Assembly (NCBI RefSeq): GCF_900232865.1
Contig: NZ_OCTS01000002.1
Location: 62,001-126,000, forward strand
Origin: Corynebacterium dentalis
Lineage (GTDB): Bacteria; Actinomycetota; Actinomycetes; Mycobacteriales; Mycobacteriaceae
Direction: 5' to 3'
Length of the DNA: 64,000 nt
Shown here: positions 9,007-17,814 of the stretch, in pieces
Layout: each line of letters begins with the position of its first letter
How positions within the stretch are numbered: the first letter of the stretch is position 1
Program-made: the position numbers and the translations under genes
The notes under the pieces: model-generated
What the model saw: only the letters and a program-made list of their open reading frames with translations
The model's database searches: none
Told to the model about the DNA's origin: nothing

Positions 9007-12000
9007 GAGACCACCATCCTTCCGTTCGGCTGTGCGGGGCAGGAGGCAGCGAATTCGCAGTGATCGCAGTGGATTCCTGGGGTGGCGGCGAATCGTGGAC
9101 CTGCGGCTTTATCCGCCACATCCATCAGGTGCACGCCGTAGAGCTGCAGTTGTTCTTCGGTCAGTGGTTCCTGCTGCCGTGTTTCGGCCTCGTCCTTCTT
9201 CGTCCCAGGGAACACCAGCGCCGCGCCGTTGTTGTGCAGCCCTTCGGTGTGCATCACCATGAATTGGTATGCGGACAGCTGCGGGCTTTCCCCTGCCTCC
9301 TTTGCAGACGGGGCGTTCTTGGCGGTCTTGAAATCGAAGACCATCGTGGAGCCGGATGCGTCGGTGATCATGAGGTCGATGCGTCCGTTGAGCACCACCT
9401 CCGTGCCGTCCGTCAGCTGGCCCAGTGGTATCTGGAGCATTTTTTCCGACGCCACCTCTGCCCCATCCGCAGCGAACATCCTGGAAGTGATGAACCGGTG
9501 CAACTTGGCCACACCTGTGCGCCAGCGCTCGATGGTATTGGCGCGGTGGAACTCTGGACCGTCCGCGACCAGCGCGACGATGCTCTCGCCTGCCCTGACC
9601 GCATCCTCTTCGCTGAGCCCGGCGACAATCGCCTCCGCGATGGCATGGATCGCGTTGCCCACGCGCTGGGCTTCTGAATCAGATTCCACGCCGCGATGGC
9701 GGTCGAAAAACGCGCTGAGCGAGCACTTTTCAATGGCGACCAATCGGGATGGGCTGAGGCGAATGCGGCCTTCGCGGTCCACGAGGCGGTCAGAGGTGGA
9801 AGGCTCTGCAATGCCCCACCACTGGGAGGGATCCGCGCCGAACACGTGGGCGCGGGCCAGCTTGGCGAGGTTGCGGGCGGCATCGAGGCGGTCGGCGAGT
9901 TGGCGTCGGGAATCAACGAGGGCGTCACGCAACTCGGCGATGAGGGGCTCAATCGCCATGACCCGAGGAATCGTTGGCTCCGCGTCCTGGATCTCGAGGG
10001 AAGCCTCGCTGGAGACATCCTCGATAGATGCGGTGTCCTGCTGAGTGGCGGAGGCGATCTCGTCGAGGAAACGCGACGGCGTGGTGCCTTCCTCGCCCGC
10101 GCTGTCCACCGCAGTGATCACACAGAGCTGGCTGGCGCGGCTAAGAGCCACCACAAACAGCCTGCGCTCCTCCTCCACGGCGGGCCCAATGCGCGAAACG
10201 ATAGTATCCGGCGTGATGCCCCGATCCAGCAGGTCCACCAGCTCCAGCTGGCCGAACAGGCCACCAACGGTAGGTCCAGCTGGCCACAGATCTTCCTGCA
10301 CTCCGGCCACAACCACGACCTTCCACTGCCTTCCCGTGGCCGCGTGAGCAGGCAGGATCTCCACGGCATGCGTGTCTCCGCTGCTGCGATCGCGTGTGCC
10401 CGTGGGCAGCTCCTGGGCGCGCACCTCCTCCACGAACGTGCGCAGGCTGGCTTGTGGATTGCGCTCAGCGAAATCGCCCGCGAGGTCAAACAGACTCATC
10501 ACGGCATCGAGGTTTTGATCCGCCTGGGAACCCACGGTGCCGCCGCGCAACGCATGGGTCTGCAGCCGAGTTGCCAAGCCCGTGGCCTGCCAAATCTTCC
10601 ACAGCACAGTCTCTACCGCCCGAGGGTTGTCCGCATACACTTCCCGCCCTGCGGCAACGACCTCCACCACGTGGTTGAGCACGGTCAGTTCCACCGGTCC
10701 CATGAACTGCGTCCAGTCTTCGCGCTGCTGGGCGGTGGCCGTGCCTGCGACCAGCGCGGCGAGGCAGTCTGCGGATTGGTAGGGAACTCCGCCGTTGCGC
10801 GTGGGCAAGTCCCCGCCGCGAGTGCGGATGTGCGCAATGGCTCGGCTGAGTGCCCGGTGCAGCTTGCGCAGGGTCACGGGATCCGCCCCGCCCACGGAAG
10901 ATTCCAGCAGCTGGCGCGTTTCGGCCGCTGTCAGCTCTCGGTAGGCCGCCTCGACCGCCAGCATCAACATGGCCACCAGCGGTTGCTCGGCCAGCACCAC
11001 CGAGGTGGGGTCGACCTTGATGGGCACGCCGTGGGAGAGCAATGTCCGACGCAAACCCGCAATCTGACCCACTCCACGCACGATCACCGCAATATCCTCC
11101 CACGGGACACCATCCGTGAGGTGAGCGCGCCGCACTGCATCTGCAACATGCAGCTTCTCTGCCGTAGCTGAGCCCGCGCGGATCACCTCCAGTTGAGCAC
11201 GTTGCTGGCTTTGTGAACTCACGCGCAGCGGCATGCGCGCCGGATGGTGTGGCAGGTGTGTGAGCAAGGACTGCACTGCCTGGACCTGCTTTTGTCCCAC
11301 TCGGTGCGACGAGCTGAGCACGATGCGGAAATCATCGCGCACCGCATGGCGGTTGAGAAAAGCCTCGTCCGCACCGCGGAAGTGGAATACGCACTGGTCA
11401 GGGTCGCCCGCAATCAGAGCCCGGGTTCCCGGCGCGATGAGGGATTCCACAAACTGCGCGGCAGCGGGATCAATATTGTGCGCGTCATCCACCAACACCA
11501 GCTGCAGCCGTTGGCGCAAAGTCTCCGCCATCTGCTGCCCGGCCTCTTCCGTGCTCATCGCGCGGACCACGGTGTGCACCAGCTCCGAGGCGTTGAGGTT
11601 ATCGGACTCGCTCAGGCGCTGGAGCTGCTCGTAGCGCCGCAAGAACTGACCGGCTGCTTCCCACATCGGGCGGGAGTACTGCACGCCCAATTCCTCGAGC
11701 TGCTCTGCGCTGACCCCGCGTTCCGTGGCGCGCAGGATCAGATCCCTGAGCTGACGGGCGAACCCCACGTATGTCAGCGCGGGCACCATGTCTGCGGGCC
11801 ATCCGCTGGCGCCGTCCTCCACTTCTCCCTTCAACAAGATCCGCAGCTGCGCATCGTGTTCTGCACCGGTGATCAGCCGGGGTGAGTTCTGCCTCTGTTG
11901 TTGGCGAATGGCCCGGTAGACGGCGAAGGCCCAGGAGTGCACGCTGCGTACGGGCGCGCCCGTAGCAGCGTATTGGTTAATATCGCTTACGCGTTCGAAT

Positions 12001-12326
12001 ATCTCGTTCTTGATTCGCGTGGCGGATTCCTTGGAGGCAGTCACGAACATCACTTCTTCCGCGCTGCCGCCCTGAACCAGGAACTGCACCGCGGCATCCA
12101 CCAATAAGCTGGTCTTGCCGGTGCCAGGACCGCCCAGGACCGCGTAGGGATGCTCATAAGAAATCGCATCGTCACCAGCAATAACGGCGGCGGAAAGCCC
12201 CTCCCAGGTTCGCTTTTCTCGTGTGGACCGCGTACCCCAATCCAGCACCACCTGCGGTTGCGCAGTAGCACCGATGCGCTGATCTGGGGCGTCCAAACGC
12301 ACCGAAGATTCTTCCTGACTGTTCAT
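9003..12326 (-). CDS. adnA: AdnA, helicase-nuclease subunit with iron-sulfur nuclease domain
   Basis: A protein of about 1107 residues partnering AdnB. Walker A is GGPGTGKTSLL, but motif II reads LVDDAHNID instead of DExQ, suggesting a weak or regulatory motor as described for AdnA. The C-terminal nuclease has FDFKTAK and a downstream QLSAYQF. Four cysteines frame it (EKCSLSAF before; CDHC and a later Cys near the C-terminus), the AddB/AdnA-type 4Fe-4S arrangement. I chose ATG at 12326, with AGGGA just upstream; an in-frame TTG at 12356 is the alternative and has no visible ribosome-binding site. It lies downstream of the TIGR02569 gene in the same run. Confidence 0.92.
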   Translation of the reverse strand: MNSQEESSVRLDAPDQRIGATAQPQVVLDWGTRSTREKRTWEGLSAAVIAGDDAISYEHPYAVLGGPGTGKTSLLVDAAVQFLVQGGSAEEVMFVTASKESATRIKNEIFERVSDINQYAATGAPVRSVHSWAFAVYRAIRQQQRQNSPRLITGAEHDAQLRILLKGEVEDGASGWPADMVPALTYVGFARQLRDLILRATERGVSAEQLEELGVQYSRPMWEAAGQFLRRYEQLQRLSESDNLNASELVHTVVRAMSTEEAGQQMAETLRQRLQLVLVDDAHNIDPAAAQFVESLIAPGTRALIAGDPDQCVFHFRGADEAFLNRHAVRDDFRIVLSSSHRVGQKQVQAVQSLLTHLPHHPARMPLRVSSQSQQRAQLEVIRAGSATAEKLHVADAVRRAHLTDGVPWEDIAVIVRGVGQIAGLRRTLLSHGVPIKVDPTSVVLAEQPLVAMLMLAVEAAYRELTAAETRQLLESSVGGADPVTLRKLHRALSRAIAHIRTRGGDLPTRNGGVPYQSADCLAALVAGTATAQQREDWTQFMGPVELTVLNHVVEVVAAGREVYADNPRAVETVLWKIWQATGLATRLQTHALRGGTVGSQADQNLDAVMSLFDLAGDFAERNPQASLRTFVEEVRAQELPTGTRDRSSGDTHAVEILPAHAATGRQWKVVVVAGVQEDLWPAGPTVGGLFGQLELVDLLDRGITPDTIVSRIGPAVEEERRLFVVALSRASQLCVITAVDSAGEEGTTPSRFLDEIASATQQDTASIEDVSSEASLEIQDAEPTIPRVMAIEPLIAELRDALVDSRRQLADRLDAARNLAKLARAHVFGADPSQWWGIAEPSTSDRLVDREGRIRLSPSRLVAIEKCSLSAFFDRHRGVESDSEAQRVGNAIHAIAEAIVAGLSEEDAVRAGESIVALVADGPEFHRANTIERWRTGVAKLHRFITSRMFAADGAEVASEKMLQIPLGQLTDGTEVVLNGRIDLMITDASGSTMVFDFKTAKNAPSAKEAGESPQLSAYQFMVMHTEGLHNNGAALVFPGTKKDEAETRQQEPLTEEQLQLYGVHLMDVADKAAGPRFAATPGIHCDHCEFAASCPAQPNGRMVVS

Positions 12327-12367
12327 GTTCCCTAGTGTCTCATCTGCCCGAGACAACAGCAGGCGAA

Positions 12368-13375
12368 TTACTCGGCTTCGGAGCCGGAACCGGAGCGGGA
12401 GTTAGCGTTCGAACCAGCCTCAGCGTCCGCCGCGTCAGAGTCAGAACTTGAATCAGAATCAGAACCAGAGTCTTCCCCAGACTCAGCGCCAGCTTCCCCA
12501 GCGGACTCCATCGCGCGTTTGCGCTGCCCCGCCACCACATCAGCCACGCGAGCCAAACCACGCCACGCCTCGGGGCGGGAGTTCGGAAGGAAAATATGCA
12601 GCAGCACGCGGTAGAGCACCGCGCGGACAACCAGCTCATCGAATCCCGGAATGTGCGCCCACCTTTGCAGCAAGGCATCAGGTCCATTGGCCCACGCCAT
12701 GGCGTCGACAATAAGAAGAGCAACCGGCCACCCAGCGGGCCGGAAGGTGGGCACGAAGTCCGTCAACACGGGATCCGCGGTGCCATCGAAGATTATGCAA
12801 CCCAACACATCGCCGTGCACCAGCTGATCCGGTTCGGTCAGCTCGCCGCGCAGGTGAGAGAGCTCGGCGGCCTTGCCTAGCGCCTGGGCAATATCCGGAC
12901 GCGGCACGGAATCCGGATCCAAACCGGCACTCAGCCACACCGACGGATCCTCGGAGAACGCCGCCTGCTCGGCCGCTGCGAAAATCTCGTTCTCCTCCCA
13001 CGCGCCAGTCAGCGTCGGCGGCGCCAACACCGTAGGACGCTCTTCGCCGCGCAGGGCCTCGCCAATGCGCAAGGCGGCGGTGGCCATCTCATCGAAACGC
13101 GGCGCTCGGTGGCCGCTCAAGAACGTCCGCGCCCGCCAACCGGACACGCTAAAACGGCCGTCGGAGGACACGATCGGACGAGACACGCTCACCCCCGCCG
13201 GACGCATCTTCGCCATCATCTTGGCAATCCACGCAGCACGCGCGGGCTCGTCGGCACGGCTGATCACTGCCCTATCGCAGCGCCAACCTCCACTCCACAC
13301 GGAATCCAGTTGTACGGGCCGAGCTGCGGGCACCTGAAAACTCGTCAGGATATGCGTGGGAGGCGAAGCGCTCAT
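12368..13375 (-). CDS. TIGR02569-family actinobacterial protein, phosphotransferase-like
   Basis: A 335-residue protein of the actinobacterial TIGR02569 family. The middle contains LVHGDVLGCIIFDG and later VLTDFVP, resembling the catalytic HGD and Asp blocks of aminoglycoside-phosphotransferase-like folds, but the usual Asn after HGD is missing (Cys instead), so kinase activity is doubtful. The last 45 or so residues are a Ser/Asp/Glu/Gly-rich low-complexity tail encoded by near-repetitive DNA at 12368-12500. The gene overlaps DUF3152 upstream by 4 nt and is followed by adnA. It may be a repair-associated accessory gene, inferred from context only. Confidence 0.85.
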   Translation of the reverse strand: MSASPPTHILTSFQVPAARPVQLDSVWSGGWRCDRAVISRADEPARAAWIAKMMAKMRPAGVSVSRPIVSSDGRFSVSGWRARTFLSGHRAPRFDEMATAALRIGEALRGEERPTVLAPPTLTGAWEENEIFAAAEQAAFSEDPSVWLSAGLDPDSVPRPDIAQALGKAAELSHLRGELTEPDQLVHGDVLGCIIFDGTADPVLTDFVPTFRPAGWPVALLIVDAMAWANGPDALLQRWAHIPGFDELVVRAVLYRVLLHIFLPNSRPEAWRGLARVADVVAGQRKRAMESAGEAGAESGEDSGSDSDSSSDSDAADAEAGSNANSRSGSGSEAE

Positions 13376-14400
13376 GAATCGTTCCGTATTCCGTTTTCAG
13401 TCTCAGTATCGGGTTCTGGACCGCCGGTGGGATATGGCCATGGGTTGGCCCGGCAGGTCGCATCCCCTTGACCGTAAGTTCCCTCGGGGTTGATGTCATG
13501 CAACACGCCGTTATTCAGGCTCAGCGTCTGCTGCATCATCACGGGAGCCAGCGCGCCATCTGCGTGGCAACCCTGGTGAGCGGCGTAACCGATGCCGTGC
13601 CCCACCTCGTGGTTGATGACGTACTGGCGGTAGCTGCCCAGGTCACCGTCGAACGGCAGAGCGCCGCGCATCCACCGTGCGTCATTAATCACCACGCGGT
13701 TGCCGATGGGCATGTTGCAGCTAGTTTCCAAGCGATAGGTGAAACCGCAGACGTCGTGGGTAGTTTCGGTGCTGGTCAGCTGGATGCGTAGATCCGGCTC
13801 TTCGCCTTCGGGAAGCGCGGATTCATCGACGTGTTCAAAGGAGATGTCTTTGTCCCCGATCCAGGACTTCGGGTTAGACAAGGTGGCATCTACCATCGCG
13901 GCGAAGGCATCCCCACCTCCAGAGCGCGAGGCATCCACGGTGTCTTCCACCTCCACCACGTAGGTGTAATGATCCTTGCGGCCTTCGCCCACCTTGGGGC
14001 TGGGCTGGCCAACTACCTGGTATTTATCGGAGCCCTTCTCCGCATACGGACCACCTGGTGGCAGCTCGCCCGTTGCGAATTCGCCCTGGTAGCCCTCCCC
14101 CGGTACGGGACCTTCTCCGCGTGAATTTTCGTCTTGCGCGCCATCCTGCGTGCCATCCTGCGTGGCCGTAGATGCCGCCTGCTGCTGGTCCGGCGATTCC
14201 GAATCCGCACTCAGAGCGCTGACGAACACCAAAAACGTGACCACAACCACCACTGCCAGTGCAACCAACTGCCAGCGCTGCACGCGACCGCCGGTTTTAG
14301 GCTCGGGACTGCGATGATGCCCATGTCCCCCGTTGCTGCGCACCGGTGCGGGAATGTCGAAACGTTCCCACCGCGGTGGCTGCGGAGTTGGTTGGTTCAT
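13372..14400 (-). CDS. DUF3152 membrane-anchored metalloprotease-like protein
   Basis: A 342-residue protein. A short cytoplasmic N-terminus precedes one transmembrane helix (about 46-66), so the rest is extracytoplasmic. After a Gln/Gly/Glu-rich linker, the DUF3152 domain contains NHEVGHGIGYAAH, a genuine HExxH-type zinc site with a third histidine and a downstream Met-rich turn (APVMMQQ), typical of a metzincin-like protease. Paired cysteines (CGFTYRLETSC) may form a disulfide. The start is ATG at 14400, 34 nt after the DUF3107 gene. Substrate unknown. Confidence 0.88.
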   Translation of the reverse strand: MNQPTPQPPRWERFDIPAPVRSNGGHGHHRSPEPKTGGRVQRWQLVALAVVVVVTFLVFVSALSADSESPDQQQAASTATQDGTQDGAQDENSRGEGPVPGEGYQGEFATGELPPGGPYAEKGSDKYQVVGQPSPKVGEGRKDHYTYVVEVEDTVDASRSGGGDAFAAMVDATLSNPKSWIGDKDISFEHVDESALPEGEEPDLRIQLTSTETTHDVCGFTYRLETSCNMPIGNRVVINDARWMRGALPFDGDLGSYRQYVINHEVGHGIGYAAHQGCHADGALAPVMMQQTLSLNNGVLHDINPEGTYGQGDATCRANPWPYPTGGPEPDTETENGIRNDS

Positions 14401-14434
14401 GAGTACCTGCGTGTCCCTCGTTTATTGCGCCGGA

Positions 14435-14662
14435 TCAGAGGAATCCGACGGTGCCCTTAGCGGCCGTTCCCACCTCAACATAGGCGACGTGCTCGCGGAG
14501 AACCAAGTGGCGATCTCCCTTGTTAGTTTCCAGCTCCAGCACGCGGGTGGGGGTGGAATCCTGCAGGAATTCGCGCACCTCGGCCAGTACTTCGTCGTGG
14601 TTGCGCTCGCTGACAATCTGCAGCTCGCGGTTGTTGTGGGTGAATCCGATCTTGATCTGCAT
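14435..14662 (-). CDS. DUF3107 family small protein (TB9.4-like)
   Basis: A 75-residue protein, MQIKIGFTHNNRELQIVSE at the N-terminus and ending GTVGFL, matching DUF3107 (Rv3208A/TB9.4 in mycobacteria, from memory). It appears to be a single small alpha/beta domain with no signal peptide or cysteine. It is the first gene of the leftward run to uvrD2 and diverges from rhlE across about 86 nt of AT-richer DNA that must hold both promoters. Molecular function unknown. Confidence 0.88.
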   Translation of the reverse strand: MQIKIGFTHNNRELQIVSERNHDEVLAEVREFLQDSTPTRVLELETNKGDRHLVLREHVAYVEVGTAAKGTVGFL

Positions 14663-14748
14663 GGCGTTAAAGCGTCCTAACTAATTATTGAGACGTGCAG
14701 TAATGTGACCATCATAACCGCATGGAATAATAGATCTCTGGAGAGGGC

Positions 14749-16044
14749 GTGAGCACAGCTGTGGCAGTAAATAAGCAACCCGGTCGATCATTTTCGGAGC
14801 TGGGTGTTGCCGCAGAGATCGTCGAAGCTCTGGCTCACCGTGGCATCACGCACGCTTTTGCCATTCAGGAGTACACACTTCCTCTTGCGTTGAAGGGCGC
14901 GGACTTGATTGGTCAGGCTCGCACGGGCATGGGCAAGACGTATGGGTTCGGTGTTCCTTTGTTGGATCGGGTTTTTGACGACGCCAACCTCACCGCCCCC
15001 GACGGTTCTGTCCGTGCCTTGGTGGTTGTCCCTACCCGAGAGTTGTGCCTGCAGGTGACCGACGATCTGCGCACCGCAGCCACGTACCTCAAGTTGGACG
15101 ATCGCGCGTTGAACGTGCTAGCCATCTACGGTGGCGTGCCGTTTGCCGCGCAGACCGATGCTCTTGCCTCGGGCGCGGACGTGGTGATCGGCACTCCGGG
15201 CCGATTGCTAGATCTGCACCGTCAGGGCTTCTTGGACCTATCCGGGGTAGAGATCGTGGTTCTGGATGAAGCGGATGAGATGCTGGATCAGGGCTTTTTG
15301 GATGATGTGAAGGAGATCCTGTCCCAGACTTCCGACCAGCGGCAGACGATGCTGTTTTCTGCGACTCTGCCTGGTCCCATCACCGCTTTGACGCGCCAAT
15401 TCATGAAGCAACCGGTGATGGTTCAGGCTGATGACGCTGCAGCGGATGCCACCCACGCCAGCACACAGCAGATTATTTTCCAGTCACACAAGATGGATCG
15501 GATGTCCGCGCTGGCCCGGATTCTGCAAACCCCGGATCGGGGACGGACCATCGTGTTTGCCCGTACCAAGCGCATGACCGCCAGCATTGCTGAAGACCTC
15601 GCGAATTTGGGCTTCAAGGTTGGCGCTGTGCACGGAGACATGAAGCAGCCCGAACGCGAGGAGGCCTTGGCGGCTTTCCGTTCCGGCACGGTGGATGTCA
15701 TCGTCGCCACGGATGTCGCAGCTCGCGGCATTGATATCGACGATGTCACTCACGTGATCAACTATCAGGTTCCGGACGACGAGCGAACCTACGTCCACCG
15801 CATCGGCCGCACGGGGCGCGCGGGGCGCACCGGCATCGCCGTCACCCTGCTGGGGTGGGATGAGGTGCTGCGATGGAAGGCAATCGACGAAGCACTGAAC
15901 TTGGGTCAGCCTGAGCCACCGCAGTGGTTTAGCTCGTCTCCCGAGTTCCTCTCCACATTCGGTCTGCCGGATGACGTGGACGACCGCGTGGGGTCTCCAC
16001 GTCGAGTGCAGAGCTCGGGCAAGGTTCGCACTCGCCGATCATGA
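14749..16044 (+). CDS. rhlE: DEAD-box ATP-dependent RNA helicase
   Basis: A 431-residue DEAD-box helicase for RNA unwinding or remodelling. A Q motif (FAIQEYTLPLAL) is followed by Walker A ARTGMGKT, motif Ia PTRELCLQV, DEAD (VLDEADEML), SAT (FSATLPG) and the C-terminal RecA-lobe motifs ending HRIGRTGRAGR. The start is GTG at 14749 with GGAGAGGGC immediately upstream. The basic C-terminal tail is short. The gene overlaps the next one by 4 nt (ATGA). In mycobacteria the same gene (Rv3211) is called rhlE; a specific RNA target cannot be read from sequence. Confidence 0.93.
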   Translation: MSTAVAVNKQPGRSFSELGVAAEIVEALAHRGITHAFAIQEYTLPLALKGADLIGQARTGMGKTYGFGVPLLDRVFDDANLTAPDGSVRALVVVPTRELCLQVTDDLRTAATYLKLDDRALNVLAIYGGVPFAAQTDALASGADVVIGTPGRLLDLHRQGFLDLSGVEIVVLDEADEMLDQGFLDDVKEILSQTSDQRQTMLFSATLPGPITALTRQFMKQPVMVQADDAAADATHASTQQIIFQSHKMDRMSALARILQTPDRGRTIVFARTKRMTASIAEDLANLGFKVGAVHGDMKQPEREEALAAFRSGTVDVIVATDVAARGIDIDDVTHVINYQVPDDERTYVHRIGRTGRAGRTGIAVTLLGWDEVLRWKAIDEALNLGQPEPPQWFSSSPEFLSTFGLPDDVDDRVGSPRRVQSSGKVRTRRS

Positions 16045-17309
16045 AGTTTCTGCCGCCCCCGGAACAGCGCACGCGCACAGATCTGCTCGTCGCTGGCTGC
16101 ATACTGCTTGCGGTCATCGTCATCGTTGCCGGCACCTGGCTGACTTCCCAGCAACACAAGGTAGATCACCAGGTCGCTGAGCGGCCCTTGCCAGACGCGA
16201 AGTCCGTCACCGCCGCGGGCTCGCAGGTCACGGCTCTACCCGATGAGTTGCACACCTCGTGGACGGGTACGGGCGAGTCCTCGCGCCTGATCGCCACAGA
16301 CGGAGGAGTAGTGAGCGTGCAGGGCACCCGCGTGAGCATGCACGATGCGTCCAGTGGCAAAGAGGTCTGGCACTACGATCAGCACCGGCAGATCTGTGGC
16401 CTCTCCCAGCCAGAAAAATGGAGCACCCTCGTGGTCACTTTCCGCGGCCCTAAGGGCTGCGGCGAGGCGATCTCCTTTGATATCACTACTGGTCAGTACG
16501 CGTACACGCGCGATGCTTTGGCCGCGGAAGACGTGGAAACCCTGCAAGGCAACAACCGCGCAGGCACCCTGTCCCCCCAACGGGTTGAACTGTGGCGCAG
16601 CGATCTAGTGCGCACGGTAGAGGTAGGCCAGCAGGAAGCACCCCACCAGCCGGATCAACAATCTCATACGGAATGCCGTTTCACCTCCGCCCTCACGCAC
16701 GACGACTTGCTGGTCACCGCTCAAAACTGTGGAGACCCCAACAAGAAGCTCATCCGCTTCCTCAAGGCCACTCCAGAAGAATCGGACGCGCCCGAAACCA
16801 TCCACGAGTTCACCGTTCCTGCTGGCGCGGAGCTCATCGGGGTCAGCGGTGATCAGGGAGCCATTTACATCCCGGCTAGTGAGCAGGATGGCTCCCGCAT
16901 CCAGATTCTGGACGAGTCCGGCACCTTCCACACGATCCCCACCCCAGAGGCAAAGGGATTCCCGGAGGAGGCCAGTGTTGGCGTCGAAAAGGATCTACAT
17001 CAACCCCGCACCTACACCCAAGGATTGCTGCACACCTGGTTTGATGGCCAACGGCTCACCATCTTCAACCTGAACAACCTGAATACGTTTCAGCACGTCG
17101 AATCGGCTATCGGAACGGGCGCACTCTACGAAGGATCACTGCTAGTTCCGGTTCCGGAGGGCATCGCGGAGGTGGATCCCGCCAGTGGAAAAACCCAACG
17201 CACAATTCGCGTGGACCGGGGTGGCTACACCGGCGAGGTGACGTTACGCGTCAGTCACGGGCAGATCGTGGAACAGCGGGGAACGCAGCTGGTGGGGTTG
17301 ATTGGTTAA
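16041..17309 (+). CDS. Membrane-anchored beta-propeller-like protein (Rv3212-like)
   Basis: A 422-residue protein with one N-terminal transmembrane helix (about 15-36, LLVAGCILLAVIVIVAGTWL) and a long extracytoplasmic part. That part has repeated short strands reminiscent of PQQ-like propellers: GTRVSMHDASSGKEVWHYD is followed by a second substrate-like repeat and IAEVDPASGKTQRTIRVD. It starts within the rhlE stop, so it is translationally coupled to it, as in mycobacteria (from memory). It overlaps the convergent membrane-protein gene by 4 nt. Function unknown. Confidence 0.8.
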   Translation: MKFLPPPEQRTRTDLLVAGCILLAVIVIVAGTWLTSQQHKVDHQVAERPLPDAKSVTAAGSQVTALPDELHTSWTGTGESSRLIATDGGVVSVQGTRVSMHDASSGKEVWHYDQHRQICGLSQPEKWSTLVVTFRGPKGCGEAISFDITTGQYAYTRDALAAEDVETLQGNNRAGTLSPQRVELWRSDLVRTVEVGQQEAPHQPDQQSHTECRFTSALTHDDLLVTAQNCGDPNKKLIRFLKATPEESDAPETIHEFTVPAGAELIGVSGDQGAIYIPASEQDGSRIQILDESGTFHTIPTPEAKGFPEEASVGVEKDLHQPRTYTQGLLHTWFDGQRLTIFNLNNLNTFQHVESAIGTGALYEGSLLVPVPEGIAEVDPASGKTQRTIRVDRGGYTGEVTLRVSHGQIVEQRGTQLVGLIG

Positions 17310-17764
17310 CGCTCGTTGTATCGGGTGGCTGCCCAGTGCACGGCAACGGGGTTAAACAACAGGGCTAGGCCCACCACGCACATCACGCCGGTGGGAATGG
17401 CCAGCTCGGGGCGGCCAGAGGTGAACATGTAATACGTCACGCCGAGCAAACAAAGCTGCAACATAACCACGGGACCGCGGCCCCACTTCTTGCCGGAGAA
17501 CAGGAACCACCCGGCGATGAGCACTGCGCCGAAAATGATCACGAACCACACTGCGGTGCCATAACCGGAGATCACGGCACCCGGATCGTGGAAACCAGTG
17601 GCCTCGCGGAACACCAAGAATGCAGCGAAAGCCAGGCCTGCCGCGCCCTGCAGCATGCCCAAGATGCCGGCGTAGCGAACCACCGGCGGGGCAAAAGGTG
17701 CAGCGGAGGTCTGTTGTGGCGTTTCCGCCTGCTTTTTCTTTGGCGCAGAATCCCGAGAACTCAT
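17306..17764 (-). CDS. Small four-TM membrane protein
   Basis: A 152-residue protein with a polar, Lys/Gln-rich N-terminus (about 30 residues) and four predicted hydrophobic helices (roughly 35-55, 68-88, 95-113, 120-138). I chose ATG at 17764; a TTG nine bases upstream is in frame. A TAGACT box ends 9 nt before this ATG, suggesting a very short or absent leader. Convergent with the propeller-like gene. It resembles uncharacterised corynebacterial membrane proteins; I do not recognise a named domain. Confidence 0.75.
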   Translation of the reverse strand: MSSRDSAPKKKQAETPQQTSAAPFAPPVVRYAGILGMLQGAAGLAFAAFLVFREATGFHDPGAVISGYGTAVWFVIIFGAVLIAGWFLFSGKKWGRGPVVMLQLCLLGVTYYMFTSGRPELAIPTGVMCVVGLALLFNPVAVHWAATRYNER

Positions 17765-17814
17765 AGTTATCAAGTCTAACCCGCGGTGTCTTACCCGCTG
17801 CTAAGGTAGGCCGA

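Noticed and set aside
9696..11171. 491-residue open frame opposite adnA
   Set aside because: Antisense shadow of a high-GC gene; adnA motifs on the other strand are unambiguous.
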